Source: G032773895 sp965248935 (GTDB lineage: Bacteria; Pseudomonadota; Gammaproteobacteria; Pseudomonadales; Cellvibrionaceae). From it: DNA of 64,000 nt. The stretch's first letter is position 1; every line of letters begins with the position of its first letter. The notes under the pieces are model-generated. The model saw nothing but the letters and a program-made list of their open reading frames with translations, did no database searches and was not told where the DNA came from. The DNA is taken from the NCBI GenBank assembly GCA_965248935.1, contig OZ252214.1, positions 1,240,001 to 1,304,000 on the forward strand. The letters are read 5' to 3'. The translations under genes were made by a program, and so were the position numbers. Positions 28,341-37,051 of this stretch are shown piece by piece.

Positions 28341-29072
28341 CTACAAAAGAATGTGTATATCGAGATGTTTAGCGACTTCAAATGGGGGGCTAGCGGCTGC
28401 AAACGAGGAAGTAGCGGTTTCTAAATTGGGCACCACCCCCAGCAAAGGAGCAGGGATCAGTGTTTTCAAGCACGTGAGGTTGTCCTCGAAGGCAGGCATA
28501 TCCTTATCCAGAGTATTCGCAACCCAGGCGGCAATGGTTACACCTTCCCGCTGAATAGCCTCGGCAGTAAGCATTGCGTGGTTAATGCAGCCCAACCGCA
28601 TACCCACCACCAGTATGACAGGCAAATTTAATTCTTTGACTAACCCTGACATAAATTCTCTGGGGTTAAGAGGCACACGCCAGCCACCGGCCCCCTCAAT
28701 AACACAGAAGTCAGAGGGTTTCATCAGTGCGCCACGGCAAAAGCCCAGTATTCTTTCCAGGCGAAGTGTTTTACCCTCTTGTTGGGCTGCAATATGAGGT
28801 GCTACGGCACTTTTTAACGCAATAGGGTTTATTTGACTATAAGGCAAAAACTCAGAGGAAAATTCTCGTAAGAGCATCGCATCCTCATTAACCCACTGGT
28901 CAGAACCATCAACGTATTCTAAAGAACACCCTGCTGCAACAGGCTTTAAACCTAGCGTTGTTTTTTTTTGCGCTTTTGCGGCGGCAAGTAATGAAGCGGC
29001 GATAAGTGTTTTACCTACGCCAGTATCCGTGCCTGCAATAAAATATTTCTTACCCAAATATTTCTTACTCAT
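28341..29072 (-). CDS. bioD: BioD, dethiobiotin synthetase
   Basis: ATP-dependent carboxylase closing the ureido ring of dethiobiotin. The P-loop GTDTGVGKT is at 14-22, and EGAGGWRVPL is the conserved substrate motif (usually EGAGGxxVP). Length 243, with a slightly duplicated start (KKYLGKKYF). ATG at 29072 lies 8 bp inside the end of bioHC, so it is the last gene of the bioB-bioF-bioHC-bioD operon. Confidence 0.96.
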   Translation of the reverse strand: MSKKYLGKKYFIAGTDTGVGKTLIAASLLAAAKAQKKTTLGLKPVAAGCSLEYVDGSDQWVNEDAMLLREFSSEFLPYSQINPIALKSAVAPHIAAQQEGKTLRLERILGFCRGALMKPSDFCVIEGAGGWRVPLNPREFMSGLVKELNLPVILVVGMRLGCINHAMLTAEAIQREGVTIAAWVANTLDKDMPAFEDNLTCLKTLIPAPLLGVVPNLETATSSFAAASPPFEVAKHLDIHILL

Positions 29073-30849
29073 TGTTAGCTCTTTCTAAAAAGCCCCCTTT
29101 TCTAAAAAGACAATAGTACACTTCATAAGTAGCGGGAACCTGACCCAATGCGTTTTTCTTGGAGGCATAAGCGGTAGCTAAACATGTTAATTTTTCTTTT
29201 CCCGTTAACCCTTTGTTGCGGCCCGTATTGACATTTCTGGCACCGATGGATTTTAACTCGCGCATCAAATCCAAAACGGAAGCGTAATGCATAATTTCAA
29301 TTTGAGTATCAAAGGTTTCAATATAAAAACCCGCATTCTTAGCGGCACGTTTAATGAATTCAGAACTCGTAAAAGAATTGACATGAACATGTTTATCGAC
29401 ACTTGCCCAGGCTTGACTTAACTCATGTAAAGTATTCGGCCCTAAAGTGGTAAACAAAAACCACCCGCCGTTTTTTAAAGAATCATAAGCCTGCCGAAAA
29501 GCCACCTCAATATTTTCACACCACTGTAAACTAAAACTGGAAACCAACCCCTGAATGGAATTGGGTGCGAAAGGCAGGGACTCAATATCCCCGCATAAGC
29601 AAGATAAACGGGGGGTATTTTTTGCTTGATTTAACATTCCCAAAGCAATATCCAACCCCACCACCTGAGTATTTGTCTGCATCACCTGTTTGGCAATAGC
29701 CGATGCACAGTAACCCGTCCCACAGCCCAAATCAACAATCGTATGCGGCGTATTTGAACCCGTATTTTCATCACCATTAGCGTTATCCGGTGGGAAACGG
29801 GTTAATAGTTTATCTGCAACAATTTTCTGGACATTAGCCGCTTGATTATAGGTTACTGCCGCCCGGCTAAAGGACTCAGCCACCCTTTCTTTTTTTCGAG
29901 TTTGAGAGGTTTTATCCGATATTTTGCACAGGAATTTTTGCATACATACCGCTATTTCCTCTGCCTTCACAACGGGTAAAGCATGGCCCGTTTTTGCAAA
30001 TACCCGACAGATATGGCCGGATAATTTTTGTTGAATATCGGCTACTGCACCAGAGGGCACAAGGCTGTCCCCCTCGCCAAAAAAATGCATCCCTGGAAGA
30101 CCGTTAATACCCTTACCCTTAGCACCCAAAGAAGTATTATCCAACTCCTGCAACAGGGTAAGCACGCGGCCCCATGTCTCAGCCTCGGCAGAACTGTAGG
30201 GAGGAACCTGCTTTTTTAATTCCGCAACAACCCTTCGTCTCTGCGCATCCCCCATACTTTGCAAACCATAAAAACGTTTTAACGTTAACGCCGTATTTAT
30301 CGAAAAACTTTGGCAAAAATCTTCAAATATTTGAGGAGACATCGCCTGTGGCCAAGCAGCAGTTTGCACATAGGAAAGGTTACTGGCCAGTGTAATTAAA
30401 CCTGCAATAACAATACGTCGGCGCATGGCGATTCTCGTCGCTAACATCCCCCCCAATGACCAACCGATTAAAATGCAATGAGCAGGCAACAGGGTTTCAA
30501 TATGTTCCACAAGGGAATCCAAATTTTCCACCGGAAAGCTTTTGTGCAGACCAAAACCGGGTAAATCCAAAAATTGAAGATTATACTTATTTACCCCCGC
30601 ACGTTTTTTTAACTCCGTTTCCAAGTTTAACCAAATACTTGAATCCGACCCCCAACCATGGATAAATACTAACGTCGGCTTCTCGGAATTATCGGCAGGA
30701 GCATTAGAAGTAGAAGAGGCTGAAGAAACTGAAGAAACTGAAGAGGCGCGCAATGAAAGCGTACTTGCCGTACTTGCATTACCATCTAGAGAACCATCTA
30801 GAGAACTATCTAAAGAACTATCTAAAGAGCTACCCGACAAGGCGAACAT
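29065..30849 (-). CDS. bioHC: BioHC, fused pimeloyl-ACP methyl esterase and malonyl-ACP O-methyltransferase
   Basis: One chain holds both the enzyme that methylates malonyl-ACP to start pimelate synthesis (BioC) and the esterase that removes the methyl at the end (BioH). Residues 58-305 are an alpha/beta hydrolase with nucleophile S131 (GWSLGG), D261 and H289; residues about 325-594 are a SAM methyltransferase with IVDLGCGTGY at 371-380. The first 50 residues are repetitive (DSSLDSSLDG, SSVSSVSS). The start overlaps the bioF stop as TAATG. I recall the same fusion annotated in Saccharophagus and Teredinibacter. Confidence 0.95.
   Translation of the reverse strand: MFALSGSSLDSSLDSSLDGSLDGNASTASTLSLRASSVSSVSSASSTSNAPADNSEKPTLVFIHGWGSDSSIWLNLETELKKRAGVNKYNLQFLDLPGFGLHKSFPVENLDSLVEHIETLLPAHCILIGWSLGGMLATRIAMRRRIVIAGLITLASNLSYVQTAAWPQAMSPQIFEDFCQSFSINTALTLKRFYGLQSMGDAQRRRVVAELKKQVPPYSSAEAETWGRVLTLLQELDNTSLGAKGKGINGLPGMHFFGEGDSLVPSGAVADIQQKLSGHICRVFAKTGHALPVVKAEEIAVCMQKFLCKISDKTSQTRKKERVAESFSRAAVTYNQAANVQKIVADKLLTRFPPDNANGDENTGSNTPHTIVDLGCGTGYCASAIAKQVMQTNTQVVGLDIALGMLNQAKNTPRLSCLCGDIESLPFAPNSIQGLVSSFSLQWCENIEVAFRQAYDSLKNGGWFLFTTLGPNTLHELSQAWASVDKHVHVNSFTSSEFIKRAAKNAGFYIETFDTQIEIMHYASVLDLMRELKSIGARNVNTGRNKGLTGKEKLTCLATAYASKKNALGQVPATYEVYYCLFRKGGFLERANNE
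30700..30836 (-). repeat. In-frame minisatellites in the 5' end of bioHC
   Basis: On the minus strand a 12-bp unit close to AGTTCTTTAGAT is repeated four times (encoding Ser-Ser/Gly-Leu-Asp) and further downstream a 9-bp unit TCAGTTTCT/TCAGCCTCT three times (Ser-Val/Ala-Ser). Both unit lengths are multiples of three, so copy changes keep the reading frame. Confidence 0.8.
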
Positions 30850-32042
30850 TATTTTTCCGCCTCTGTTTTTTTATTTGTAAGGGTAGGCATATCCGCCATA
30901 GCCTCTAACAACTGATTCACTTGTTGCTCCGTATGTTCAGCGGTAAAGGTAAACCTTAAACGCGCAGACCCCTCCGGCACAGTGGGTGGGCGAATGGCCG
31001 TCACCCAAAACCCTTTTTCTTTTAACTGCTGCGACGCCAGCATAGCGTTTTTGTCCGAACCTAATACAACCGGCTGGATTGGAGAAAACGAATCCATTAA
31101 CTCTAAATTAAGTAACTCGCAGCCATGGCGAAACTGCTTAATAAGTGTATTTAGCTTCTCCCTTCGCCACTGCTCTTCTTGTAAAATCGAAAGGCTTGTT
31201 AAGGTCGCAGCCGCAACCGCTGGTGGCAATGCTGTGGTATAAATATACGTTCTAGCAAACTGAATAAGGTATTCAATGAATACTTCTGAGCCCGCCACAA
31301 ACGCACCAAAAGTACCAAAAGCTTTTCCGAGAGTCCCCATTAAAATGGGAAGCTGGCTGTCGTTTAATTTAAAATGCTCGGCCACACCCCCGCCGTTTTC
31401 CCCCAAACAACCAAACCCGTGAGCATCGTCCACCATTAGCCAGGCATTATTTTTTTGGGCCACTTCAACCACCCTATTTAATGGCGCAATATCACCGTCC
31501 ATACTGAATACACCGTCAGTCACAATCAGTTTTTGCCGCGCGGAACTCTTGGTTAATTTTAAGTTTAAATGGTCAATATCGCTGTGCTTATAGCGTGCAA
31601 ACCTTGCAGATGAAATTAACCCGCCATCCAAAAGAGAGGCATGGTTGAGTTTATCTTCAAATACCGCATCATTTTTTGACAATAAAGAATGAATCACTCC
31701 CATATTAGCCATATAGCCGGTTGAAAATAATAATGCGCGTGGACGCCGGGTAAAATCCGCCAACGCCTCTTCCAATGCTTGATGGATTTTCCCATGCCCG
31801 CAGACCAAATGTGATGCACCACTGCCCACCCCATACTGACCGGCCGCTTTCTGAAAACGTTTTATGACCTCAGGGTGGTTCGCCAGCCCAAGGTAATCAT
31901 TAGAACAAAAAGAAACCAGCTTCTCCCCATTCACCCACCTCACAACTTGCTGTGGTGATTCAGTGGACGTGAGGTGGCGATACCGCTGCAAGTTTTGCCG
32001 CTCAATTAAGGCCGGAGATAACGCGCGATCTAAAGCACTCAC
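30849..32042 (-). CDS. bioF: BioF, 8-amino-7-oxononanoate synthase
   Basis: PLP enzyme condensing pimeloyl-ACP with alanine. The Schiff-base lysine is K240 in GTLGKAFGTFGAF, DDAHGFGCLGENG is the PLP-ring aspartate/histidine motif, and FCSNDYLGLANHP is the start of the family. Length 397. The start is GTG at 32042, 30 bp after the bioB stop, and the stop overlaps the bioHC start. Confidence 0.97.
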   Translation of the reverse strand: MSALDRALSPALIERQNLQRYRHLTSTESPQQVVRWVNGEKLVSFCSNDYLGLANHPEVIKRFQKAAGQYGVGSGASHLVCGHGKIHQALEEALADFTRRPRALLFSTGYMANMGVIHSLLSKNDAVFEDKLNHASLLDGGLISSARFARYKHSDIDHLNLKLTKSSARQKLIVTDGVFSMDGDIAPLNRVVEVAQKNNAWLMVDDAHGFGCLGENGGGVAEHFKLNDSQLPILMGTLGKAFGTFGAFVAGSEVFIEYLIQFARTYIYTTALPPAVAAATLTSLSILQEEQWRREKLNTLIKQFRHGCELLNLELMDSFSPIQPVVLGSDKNAMLASQQLKEKGFWVTAIRPPTVPEGSARLRFTFTAEHTEQQVNQLLEAMADMPTLTNKKTEAEK

Positions 32043-32072
32043 AAAAGCAGCCCAGTTAATAGAATAAAACCC

Positions 32073-33113
32073 TTAGGCTTCATAAAAGAAAGCGTCCGTT
32101 TTAGTTTTTTCTACCTGCGCATATACCGCCGCCTCTTGCTCATCATCGGTTTCTTTTACTTCTCTTTGCTCTGGCGAAATTCCCAAGCGCGCAAATAATT
32201 GCATATCCTTACCCGATTCCGGGTTAGCAGTCGTCAACAGTTTTTCACCGTAAAAAATAGAATTGGCCCCGGCAAAAAATGCCATAGCCTGCATTTCATC
32301 GCTCATATCCTCTCTACCGGCAGACAAACGGACATAAGAAGTCGGCATAAGAATTCGAGCAACGGCAATAGTGCGAATAAAATCAATTGGGTCCAAAGCT
32401 GCCTTATCCGCAAGGGGCGTTCCCTCTACTCGCACTAACATATTAATAGGCACAGACTCAGGGTGTTCAGCCATATTCGCCAATTGCAGCAATAGACCTG
32501 CACGGTCAGATTCCTCCTCCCCCATTCCAACAATTCCACCACAGCAGACCTTCATTCCCGCAGAGCGAACATTGGCTAAGGTTTCCAACCGATCCTGATA
32601 GGTGCGCGTAGTAATAATATCCCCGTAAAACTCCGGCGAAGTATCCAGGTTATGGTTGTAATAATCCAAACCCGCGCTAGCAAGCCTCTGCGCTTGGTCT
32701 TTATCCAACATACCGAGAGTCATACAGGTTTCCATACCCAGCCCTTTAACCTGCTTGACCATATCCTCCACGTAACACATATCCCTGTTTTTAGGTGAAC
32801 GCCAAGCTGCGCCCATACAGAAGCGTGTGGCACCACTTGCCTTGGCGGCTTTTGCCTCCTCAATCACCTTTTCCACCGCCATCAGTTTTTCACGCTCTAG
32901 GCCCGTATCGTAACGGGCACTCTGGGGGCAATAGGCACAATCTTCAGGGCAGGCACCCGTTTTAATAGAGCAAAGCGTACTCACCTGTACTTGGTTTGGG
33001 TCAAAATTTGCTCTATGAACCGTTTGCGCACGAAAAAGCAGGTCGTTAAAGGGCAGGGAGAACAATGCCTGAATATCATCTTTCGACCAGTCGTGGCGGG
33101 TGCTAGAGGGCAT
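32073..33113 (-). CDS. bioB: BioB, biotin synthase
   Basis: Radical SAM enzyme inserting sulfur into dethiobiotin. The cluster cysteines are C55, C59 and C62 in GACPEDCAYCPQS, and GICCGG-like KVCCGGIVGMGE follows. ATG at 33113 with GGAG six bases upstream gives 346 residues, the usual length; the longer frame to 33179 would run into the promoter region. First gene of the biotin operon, with a BirA box about 105 bp upstream. bioA is not in the window. Confidence 0.97.
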   Translation of the reverse strand: MPSSTRHDWSKDDIQALFSLPFNDLLFRAQTVHRANFDPNQVQVSTLCSIKTGACPEDCAYCPQSARYDTGLEREKLMAVEKVIEEAKAAKASGATRFCMGAAWRSPKNRDMCYVEDMVKQVKGLGMETCMTLGMLDKDQAQRLASAGLDYYNHNLDTSPEFYGDIITTRTYQDRLETLANVRSAGMKVCCGGIVGMGEEESDRAGLLLQLANMAEHPESVPINMLVRVEGTPLADKAALDPIDFIRTIAVARILMPTSYVRLSAGREDMSDEMQAMAFFAGANSIFYGEKLLTTANPESGKDMQLFARLGISPEQREVKETDDEQEAAVYAQVEKTKTDAFFYEA

Positions 33114-33215
33114 AATGGGCTCCAAAATCGAGTGAAGGTTAGGCAGGCATTTCCAGCGTATAATAAAATAGCCGTTCACCTAAAAAAGGCGCACAATAAT
33201 AAGCTCAGCCCTCCG

Positions 33216-33248
33216 CTGTCAACCAAAAAAGGAATTTAAGGTTTACTA
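33216..33248. promoter_or_regulatory. BirA box (biotin operator) with embedded bioB -35
   Basis: Two inverted half-sites CTGTCAACC and GGTTTACTA are separated by exactly 15 bp, matching the BirA consensus (TGTMAACC-N15/16-GGTTKACA). On the minus strand the half-site GGTTGACAG contains TTGACA, a consensus -35 for bioB, with TATTAT 15 bp downstream, so bound BirA would block the promoter. The other half-site ends two bases before the comF ATG on the plus strand. Confidence 0.8.
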
Positions 33249-33250
33249 TT

Positions 33251-34039
33251 ATGGACTCCCACCCCAAACCGCGACTAAGATCACCTACGCCAAGTAATAA
33301 AAATCAAACGCGCTTACCGGCATTCATACATTGGCTGCTCCCAAATAAGTGCGGGCTCTGCGGGCAAATATCCAAATCTATACTCTGCGCTGACTGTGAG
33401 GCCGATATTCCCTACTTGGGTGGCTTGGGTAAAGGGGGATGCCAATATTGCAGCATCCCGATACATACGACCGATTCCAATAACACTCTGCTCGCCTGCG
33501 GCCAATGCCTAGGCAATACTCCCAGTTTCGACAGTAGCAAATGCTTAACCCTTTATAATGGCGCTATCCCCTATCTTATAAACCAATTTAAACACCAGGG
33601 TCAAAAACAATATGGCCGCTTCTTGGCCGACACACTTGCGGAGAAAGTGCTAAACGAAATGGACTTTAAGCATAAGCCGGATGTGATTACCTATGTTCCA
33701 ATACACTGGACGCGGTATATAGCCAGAGGGTTTAATCAAGCCCAACTGATAGCGGAACGTATTGGCCTTTATACCGATATTCCTGTACGGCCTCTTTTAA
33801 GAAAAGTACACATGACTCAAAAACAACAGGGTATGGATAGAAAACAAAGACTTAGAAATATAAAGCACAGCTTCGCCTTAAATACGCAAGAGAATAAATA
33901 TTCATATATTGCATTAACCGATGATGTGATAACAACTGGCGCAACCATTGAATCCATCGCTTATATCTTAAAACAGTCGGGCGCCCAAAAAGTCTGCGCC
34001 TGGGCACTTTCAAGAACACCTCCCTCTAGTTATATTTAG
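33251..34039 (+). CDS. comF: ComF family phosphoribosyltransferase-like protein
   Basis: ComF proteins take part in uptake of single-stranded DNA during transformation. The N-terminal cysteine pairs (CGLCGQ, CADC, CQYC) suggest a zinc ribbon, and the C-terminal PRPP-type loop ALTDDVITTGATI is intact. Length 262. It is divergent from bioB and its start codon directly adjoins the BirA box, so biotin status may affect it. The bioB-comF neighbourhood is common in gammaproteobacteria. Confidence 0.92.
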   Translation: MDSHPKPRLRSPTPSNKNQTRLPAFIHWLLPNKCGLCGQISKSILCADCEADIPYLGGLGKGGCQYCSIPIHTTDSNNTLLACGQCLGNTPSFDSSKCLTLYNGAIPYLINQFKHQGQKQYGRFLADTLAEKVLNEMDFKHKPDVITYVPIHWTRYIARGFNQAQLIAERIGLYTDIPVRPLLRKVHMTQKQQGMDRKQRLRNIKHSFALNTQENKYSYIALTDDVITTGATIESIAYILKQSGAQKVCAWALSRTPPSSYI

Positions 34040-34164
34040 GTCTCTAGAATACTATTAGCAGAGAACTTACTAGCAGGGTAGAAGGAAGGAAAAGCATTAT
34101 TAATACTGTTTTGTTTGAGCAATTCTAAACCTTTCACTTTTCAATAAAAATAGTTTTTTGCCGC

Positions 34165-34455
34165 TTACTCGCTTCGAGTATCATCCTTTACAAGTTCCAC
34201 GCCTTCCATTTCTGGCGGAAGCTGATCACCATTACCATATAGCACATCTTGAATAATAAACTCGCAACCCTGTATGGCCGTTTTGTTGTTCCAGTACCTA
34301 TGATTTTTATCCTTTTGCATCTCCATACAGCTTTCATAATCTAGCGAAAACTCCTCATATTCCGGTTCTTCAACAGTAGAACATGAACTTACAAGAACCG
34401 TACAAAGTACTAGACTAGCTTTAGAAAGAGTGTGCTTGCTTGATAACTTTTTCAT
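34165..34455 (-). CDS. Small putative lipoprotein
   Basis: 96 residues with a lipoprotein signal: basic start MKKLSSKHTLSK, hydrophobic LVLCTVLV and lipobox-like VSSC with C25 as the acylation site. The mature part is short, acidic and polar with two further cysteines (SCMEMQ, GCEFII). No family recognised. It is the last gene before comF on the minus strand, 20 bp after a tiny ORF. Confidence 0.65.
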   Translation of the reverse strand: MKKLSSKHTLSKASLVLCTVLVSSCSTVEEPEYEEFSLDYESCMEMQKDKNHRYWNNKTAIQGCEFIIQDVLYGNGDQLPPEMEGVELVKDDTRSE

Positions 34456-34475
34456 TATCCACCTTTAGTACATTA

Positions 34476-34589
34476 TTAACCTTTTATCACCCACTTTTTA
34501 AATTTAACTTTTCCATATCCCCTGAGCGTTCTTGTTGTTATTTGCCCACCTCTAATTTCGAGTACTTTAATGTCGTCACCGTCTTCCAT
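34476..34589 (-). CDS. Tiny ORF, possibly a gene-end fragment
   Basis: 37 residues from ATG at 34589 (MEDGDDIKVLEIRGGQ, then a basic end GKVKFKKWVIKG). It ends 20 bp before the lipoprotein start and begins 22 bp after the end of the TpsB-like remnant. The strongly basic end and the high identity of style with real proteins suggest it is expressed or the tail of a lost gene; evidence is weak. Confidence 0.35.
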   Translation of the reverse strand: MEDGDDIKVLEIRGGQITTRTLRGYGKVKFKKWVIKG

Positions 34590-34610
34590 TATTTATCCTT
34601 CAAAGCATAT

Positions 34611-34838
34611 TTAAAACGTATACTGCAATTCAAAATACATATGACTTCGCGGGGTTTCTTCTTGTAAGCCTTTCACGCTGTCTCTCTTTACCTTTGCCCA
34701 GGCAATGTCACCGCTCAAATGCTTAAAATTTAATTTGATGCCAACCCCATAATCTGAAAGTTGACCAGTAATCGTCTTCTACTAGTGGGTAAATAACACC
34801 ATAGGTATGATCATAAAACAAATAAGGCTGAAACACTT
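34611..34838 (-). pseudogene. Remnant of a TpsB/ShlB-like outer-membrane barrel C-terminus (frameshifted)
   Basis: On the minus strand FQPYLFYDHTYGVIYP is read from about 34835, then the frame must shift near 34765 to continue as GQLSDYGVGIKLNFKHLSGD and end HMYFELQYTF before a stop at 34611. The QPYLFYD start of a strand, the YGVGIKLNF strand and a terminal aromatic F are the typical last strands of two-partner-secretion transporters (ShlB/FhaC type). Everything upstream is lost, cut at the edge of the tandem array. Confidence 0.6.
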
Positions 34839-34905
34839 ATAGAATCAATTATAATAGGGGTATAACAAAATAGCCCTGTTTTTCGCTGGGCTATAGATCA
34901 ATTCA

Positions 34906-35898
34906 CTAGCGGGTAATAATCCATTGATCGCCATCTTTACGGAAGAAGATATCGTAGCTACTAAATACACTTTCTTCTTTATTTTTAAATTCAATCATTG
35001 GGGAACTACCCAACTGAATGATATTATTTCCAGGAGAGACCATAGGCTTAGCGTAATCAATATCCATATCCATTAATATCATATCTTTAGAGAACTCTTC
35101 TTGAAATGCATCACGCAATAATTTTTCATAGGTTCCAGGCTTATAATAAAAAGCCTTATCCATTTCATCATTACGCTCTTTAAAGAGCGGCATAATAGAA
35201 TCAATATCCTTTTTACTTAATGCGGTGTGGATTGTCTCTAATATTGCATAGGGTTTACCAACCAAGCCGCCAATCATTTGCTCTCTGGTTTTAAATTGAG
35301 CGGGGTCTGGTATGGGATCACTGGTTAGAAATTTCCATTCAGGGAAAGGAGTCGGCATGGTGACATTTTGGCGCATATATGTTTTATTGTACTTATTCTC
35401 CTGCACCTCAATGGCTAATGGCGAGACACTATATTCTCCAGAAGCATCTTCACTTAGTGTATTGTCTACTAAAGCATAACGCCCTTCTGTAGAGCTGCCA
35501 TCAAAGGGTTTTTCGGCTTCTGCATTTTTTGCCGAATAGTGCAGCTCACTTAATATGACATACTCTTCCAACCCAGTATACAACCGAAACTCCATATCCA
35601 TAGATGCTGAGTCTGAAATATACAAGTCACCTTCTTTTGTTAGTGGAAAAATTTGAAGTTCAAGTTTATTTTCTCCCGTTTTTACAAATTGATTAACGGG
35701 GATTTCAACCGTCAGAGGATGACGTGATTTATCATTTTTGATATCCACACCATTGACTACAACACGATATTTAAGCCCTTCAGTTTTAATATAGGCTTTA
35801 TAAAATGGCTCTTCTAATTGCATACTCTTTCCCATTAACGGCATACTAAATATAAAACTTAAAAAAACGGTTATTACGGTTGCGCATTTTCTTTCCAT
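34906..35898 (-). CDS. Array protein copy 1 (last in operon), exported immunity-like protein
   Basis: 330 residues with signal peptide (MERKCATVITVFLSFIFSMP) and mature start near MQLEEPFYKAY. N-terminal half is predicted beta-rich and of type A (IKTEGLKYRVVVNG, NDKSRHPLT), shared with copies 4, 8 and 10. After PFPEWKF it has its own block (AQFKTREQMIGGLVGKPYAI), then the common helix-rich centre, and a private segment SKDMILMDMDIDYAKP. It is the farthest from the putative toxin; its downstream hairpin is a hybrid of two spacer types. Function inferred from context. Confidence 0.85.
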   Translation of the reverse strand: MERKCATVITVFLSFIFSMPLMGKSMQLEEPFYKAYIKTEGLKYRVVVNGVDIKNDKSRHPLTVEIPVNQFVKTGENKLELQIFPLTKEGDLYISDSASMDMEFRLYTGLEEYVILSELHYSAKNAEAEKPFDGSSTEGRYALVDNTLSEDASGEYSVSPLAIEVQENKYNKTYMRQNVTMPTPFPEWKFLTSDPIPDPAQFKTREQMIGGLVGKPYAILETIHTALSKKDIDSIMPLFKERNDEMDKAFYYKPGTYEKLLRDAFQEEFSKDMILMDMDIDYAKPMVSPGNNIIQLGSSPMIEFKNKEESVFSSYDIFFRKDGDQWIITR

Positions 35899-35980
35899 AA
35901 AAATACCTTGGTAAGGCGGTTATAATGAGGTACAACAAAACAAAATAGCCCTGTTTTTTCCAGGGCTATAGATCAATTCA

Positions 35981-36973
35981 CTAGCGGGTAATAATCCATT
36001 GATCGCCCTGCTTGCGGAAGAAAATATCGTATTTATTGAATACGCTCTTTTCTTCATTGTAGAATCTAATTAAGGGATCGACCCCTAATTGAATTAAATT
36101 ATGTCCAGGAGATACCATTGGTCTTGCCACATTAATATCCAAATCTTTCAATATCATTTTCCTTTCAAACTCTTCTTGAAATGCATCACGTAACAGTTTT
36201 TCATAGGTTCCGGGCTTATAATAAAAAGCCTTATCCATTTCATCATTACGTTCTTTAAAGAGCGGCATAATAGAATCAATATCCTTTTTACTTAATGCCG
36301 CATGTATTTTTTCCAGCACTTTAAAAGGCTCGCCAATTAAGCCATTAACCATTTGATCCATTGCTTTAAACTGCTTTGGATCGGGGATAGGCTCACCATT
36401 TATAAACTTCCATTCAGGGAAGGGGGTGGGCATAGTGACGATATGACTTATATAATTTGCACCGTATTCATTCTTATCCACAAAATGCGATATATCGGAA
36501 ACAATATATTCCCCTTTATTATCCTTAATAAATTGATGGTCTTTAATTGAATACCGCCCTTTAGTAGAACTTTCTTCAAACGGCTTACCTGCCTCTTCAT
36601 TTTTTGCCGAATAATTTAATTTATTTAGTACAACATACTCCTCTAACGAGGTATACAACCTATATTCAACTGTTATTTTGGCATCTTCCCGCAAATATAA
36701 TTTGTCATTTTCTTCATAGGTATGCATCTGTAATTCCAGTTTATTCTCGCCGGTGCGAACAAACTGATTGATAGGTATTTCCACTGAAACGGGATTACCA
36801 CTCTTATTAAAATACACTTCAACCCCATTTACAACAAGGCCAAATACTATACCATCGCTTTTAAAATAAGCTTTATAAAATGGCTCTTCTAGCTGCATAC
36901 TCTTTCCCATTAACGGCATACTAAATATAAAACTTAAAAAAACGGTTATTACGGTTGCGCATTTTCTTTCCAT
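35981..36973 (-). CDS. Array protein copy 2, exported immunity-like protein
   Basis: 330 residues with the common signal peptide. The N-terminal half is type B (FKSDGIVFGLVVNG, YEENDKLYLREDAKI), nearly identical to copies 6 and 7. The block after PFPEWKF (INGEPIPDPKQFKAMDQ) is shared with copies 4 and 6. The last variable segment ERKMILKDLDINVARP is private. Its leader is almost identical to that of copy 1, including a CCAAGG ribosome site seven bases before ATG. Confidence 0.85.
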   Translation of the reverse strand: MERKCATVITVFLSFIFSMPLMGKSMQLEEPFYKAYFKSDGIVFGLVVNGVEVYFNKSGNPVSVEIPINQFVRTGENKLELQMHTYEENDKLYLREDAKITVEYRLYTSLEEYVVLNKLNYSAKNEEAGKPFEESSTKGRYSIKDHQFIKDNKGEYIVSDISHFVDKNEYGANYISHIVTMPTPFPEWKFINGEPIPDPKQFKAMDQMVNGLIGEPFKVLEKIHAALSKKDIDSIMPLFKERNDEMDKAFYYKPGTYEKLLRDAFQEEFERKMILKDLDINVARPMVSPGHNLIQLGVDPLIRFYNEEKSVFNKYDIFFRKQGDQWIITR

Positions 36974-37051
36974 AAAAATACCTTGGTAAGGCAGTTATAA
37001 TAGAGGTATAACAAAATAGCCCAGCGAAAAGCTGGGCTATAGATCAATTCA

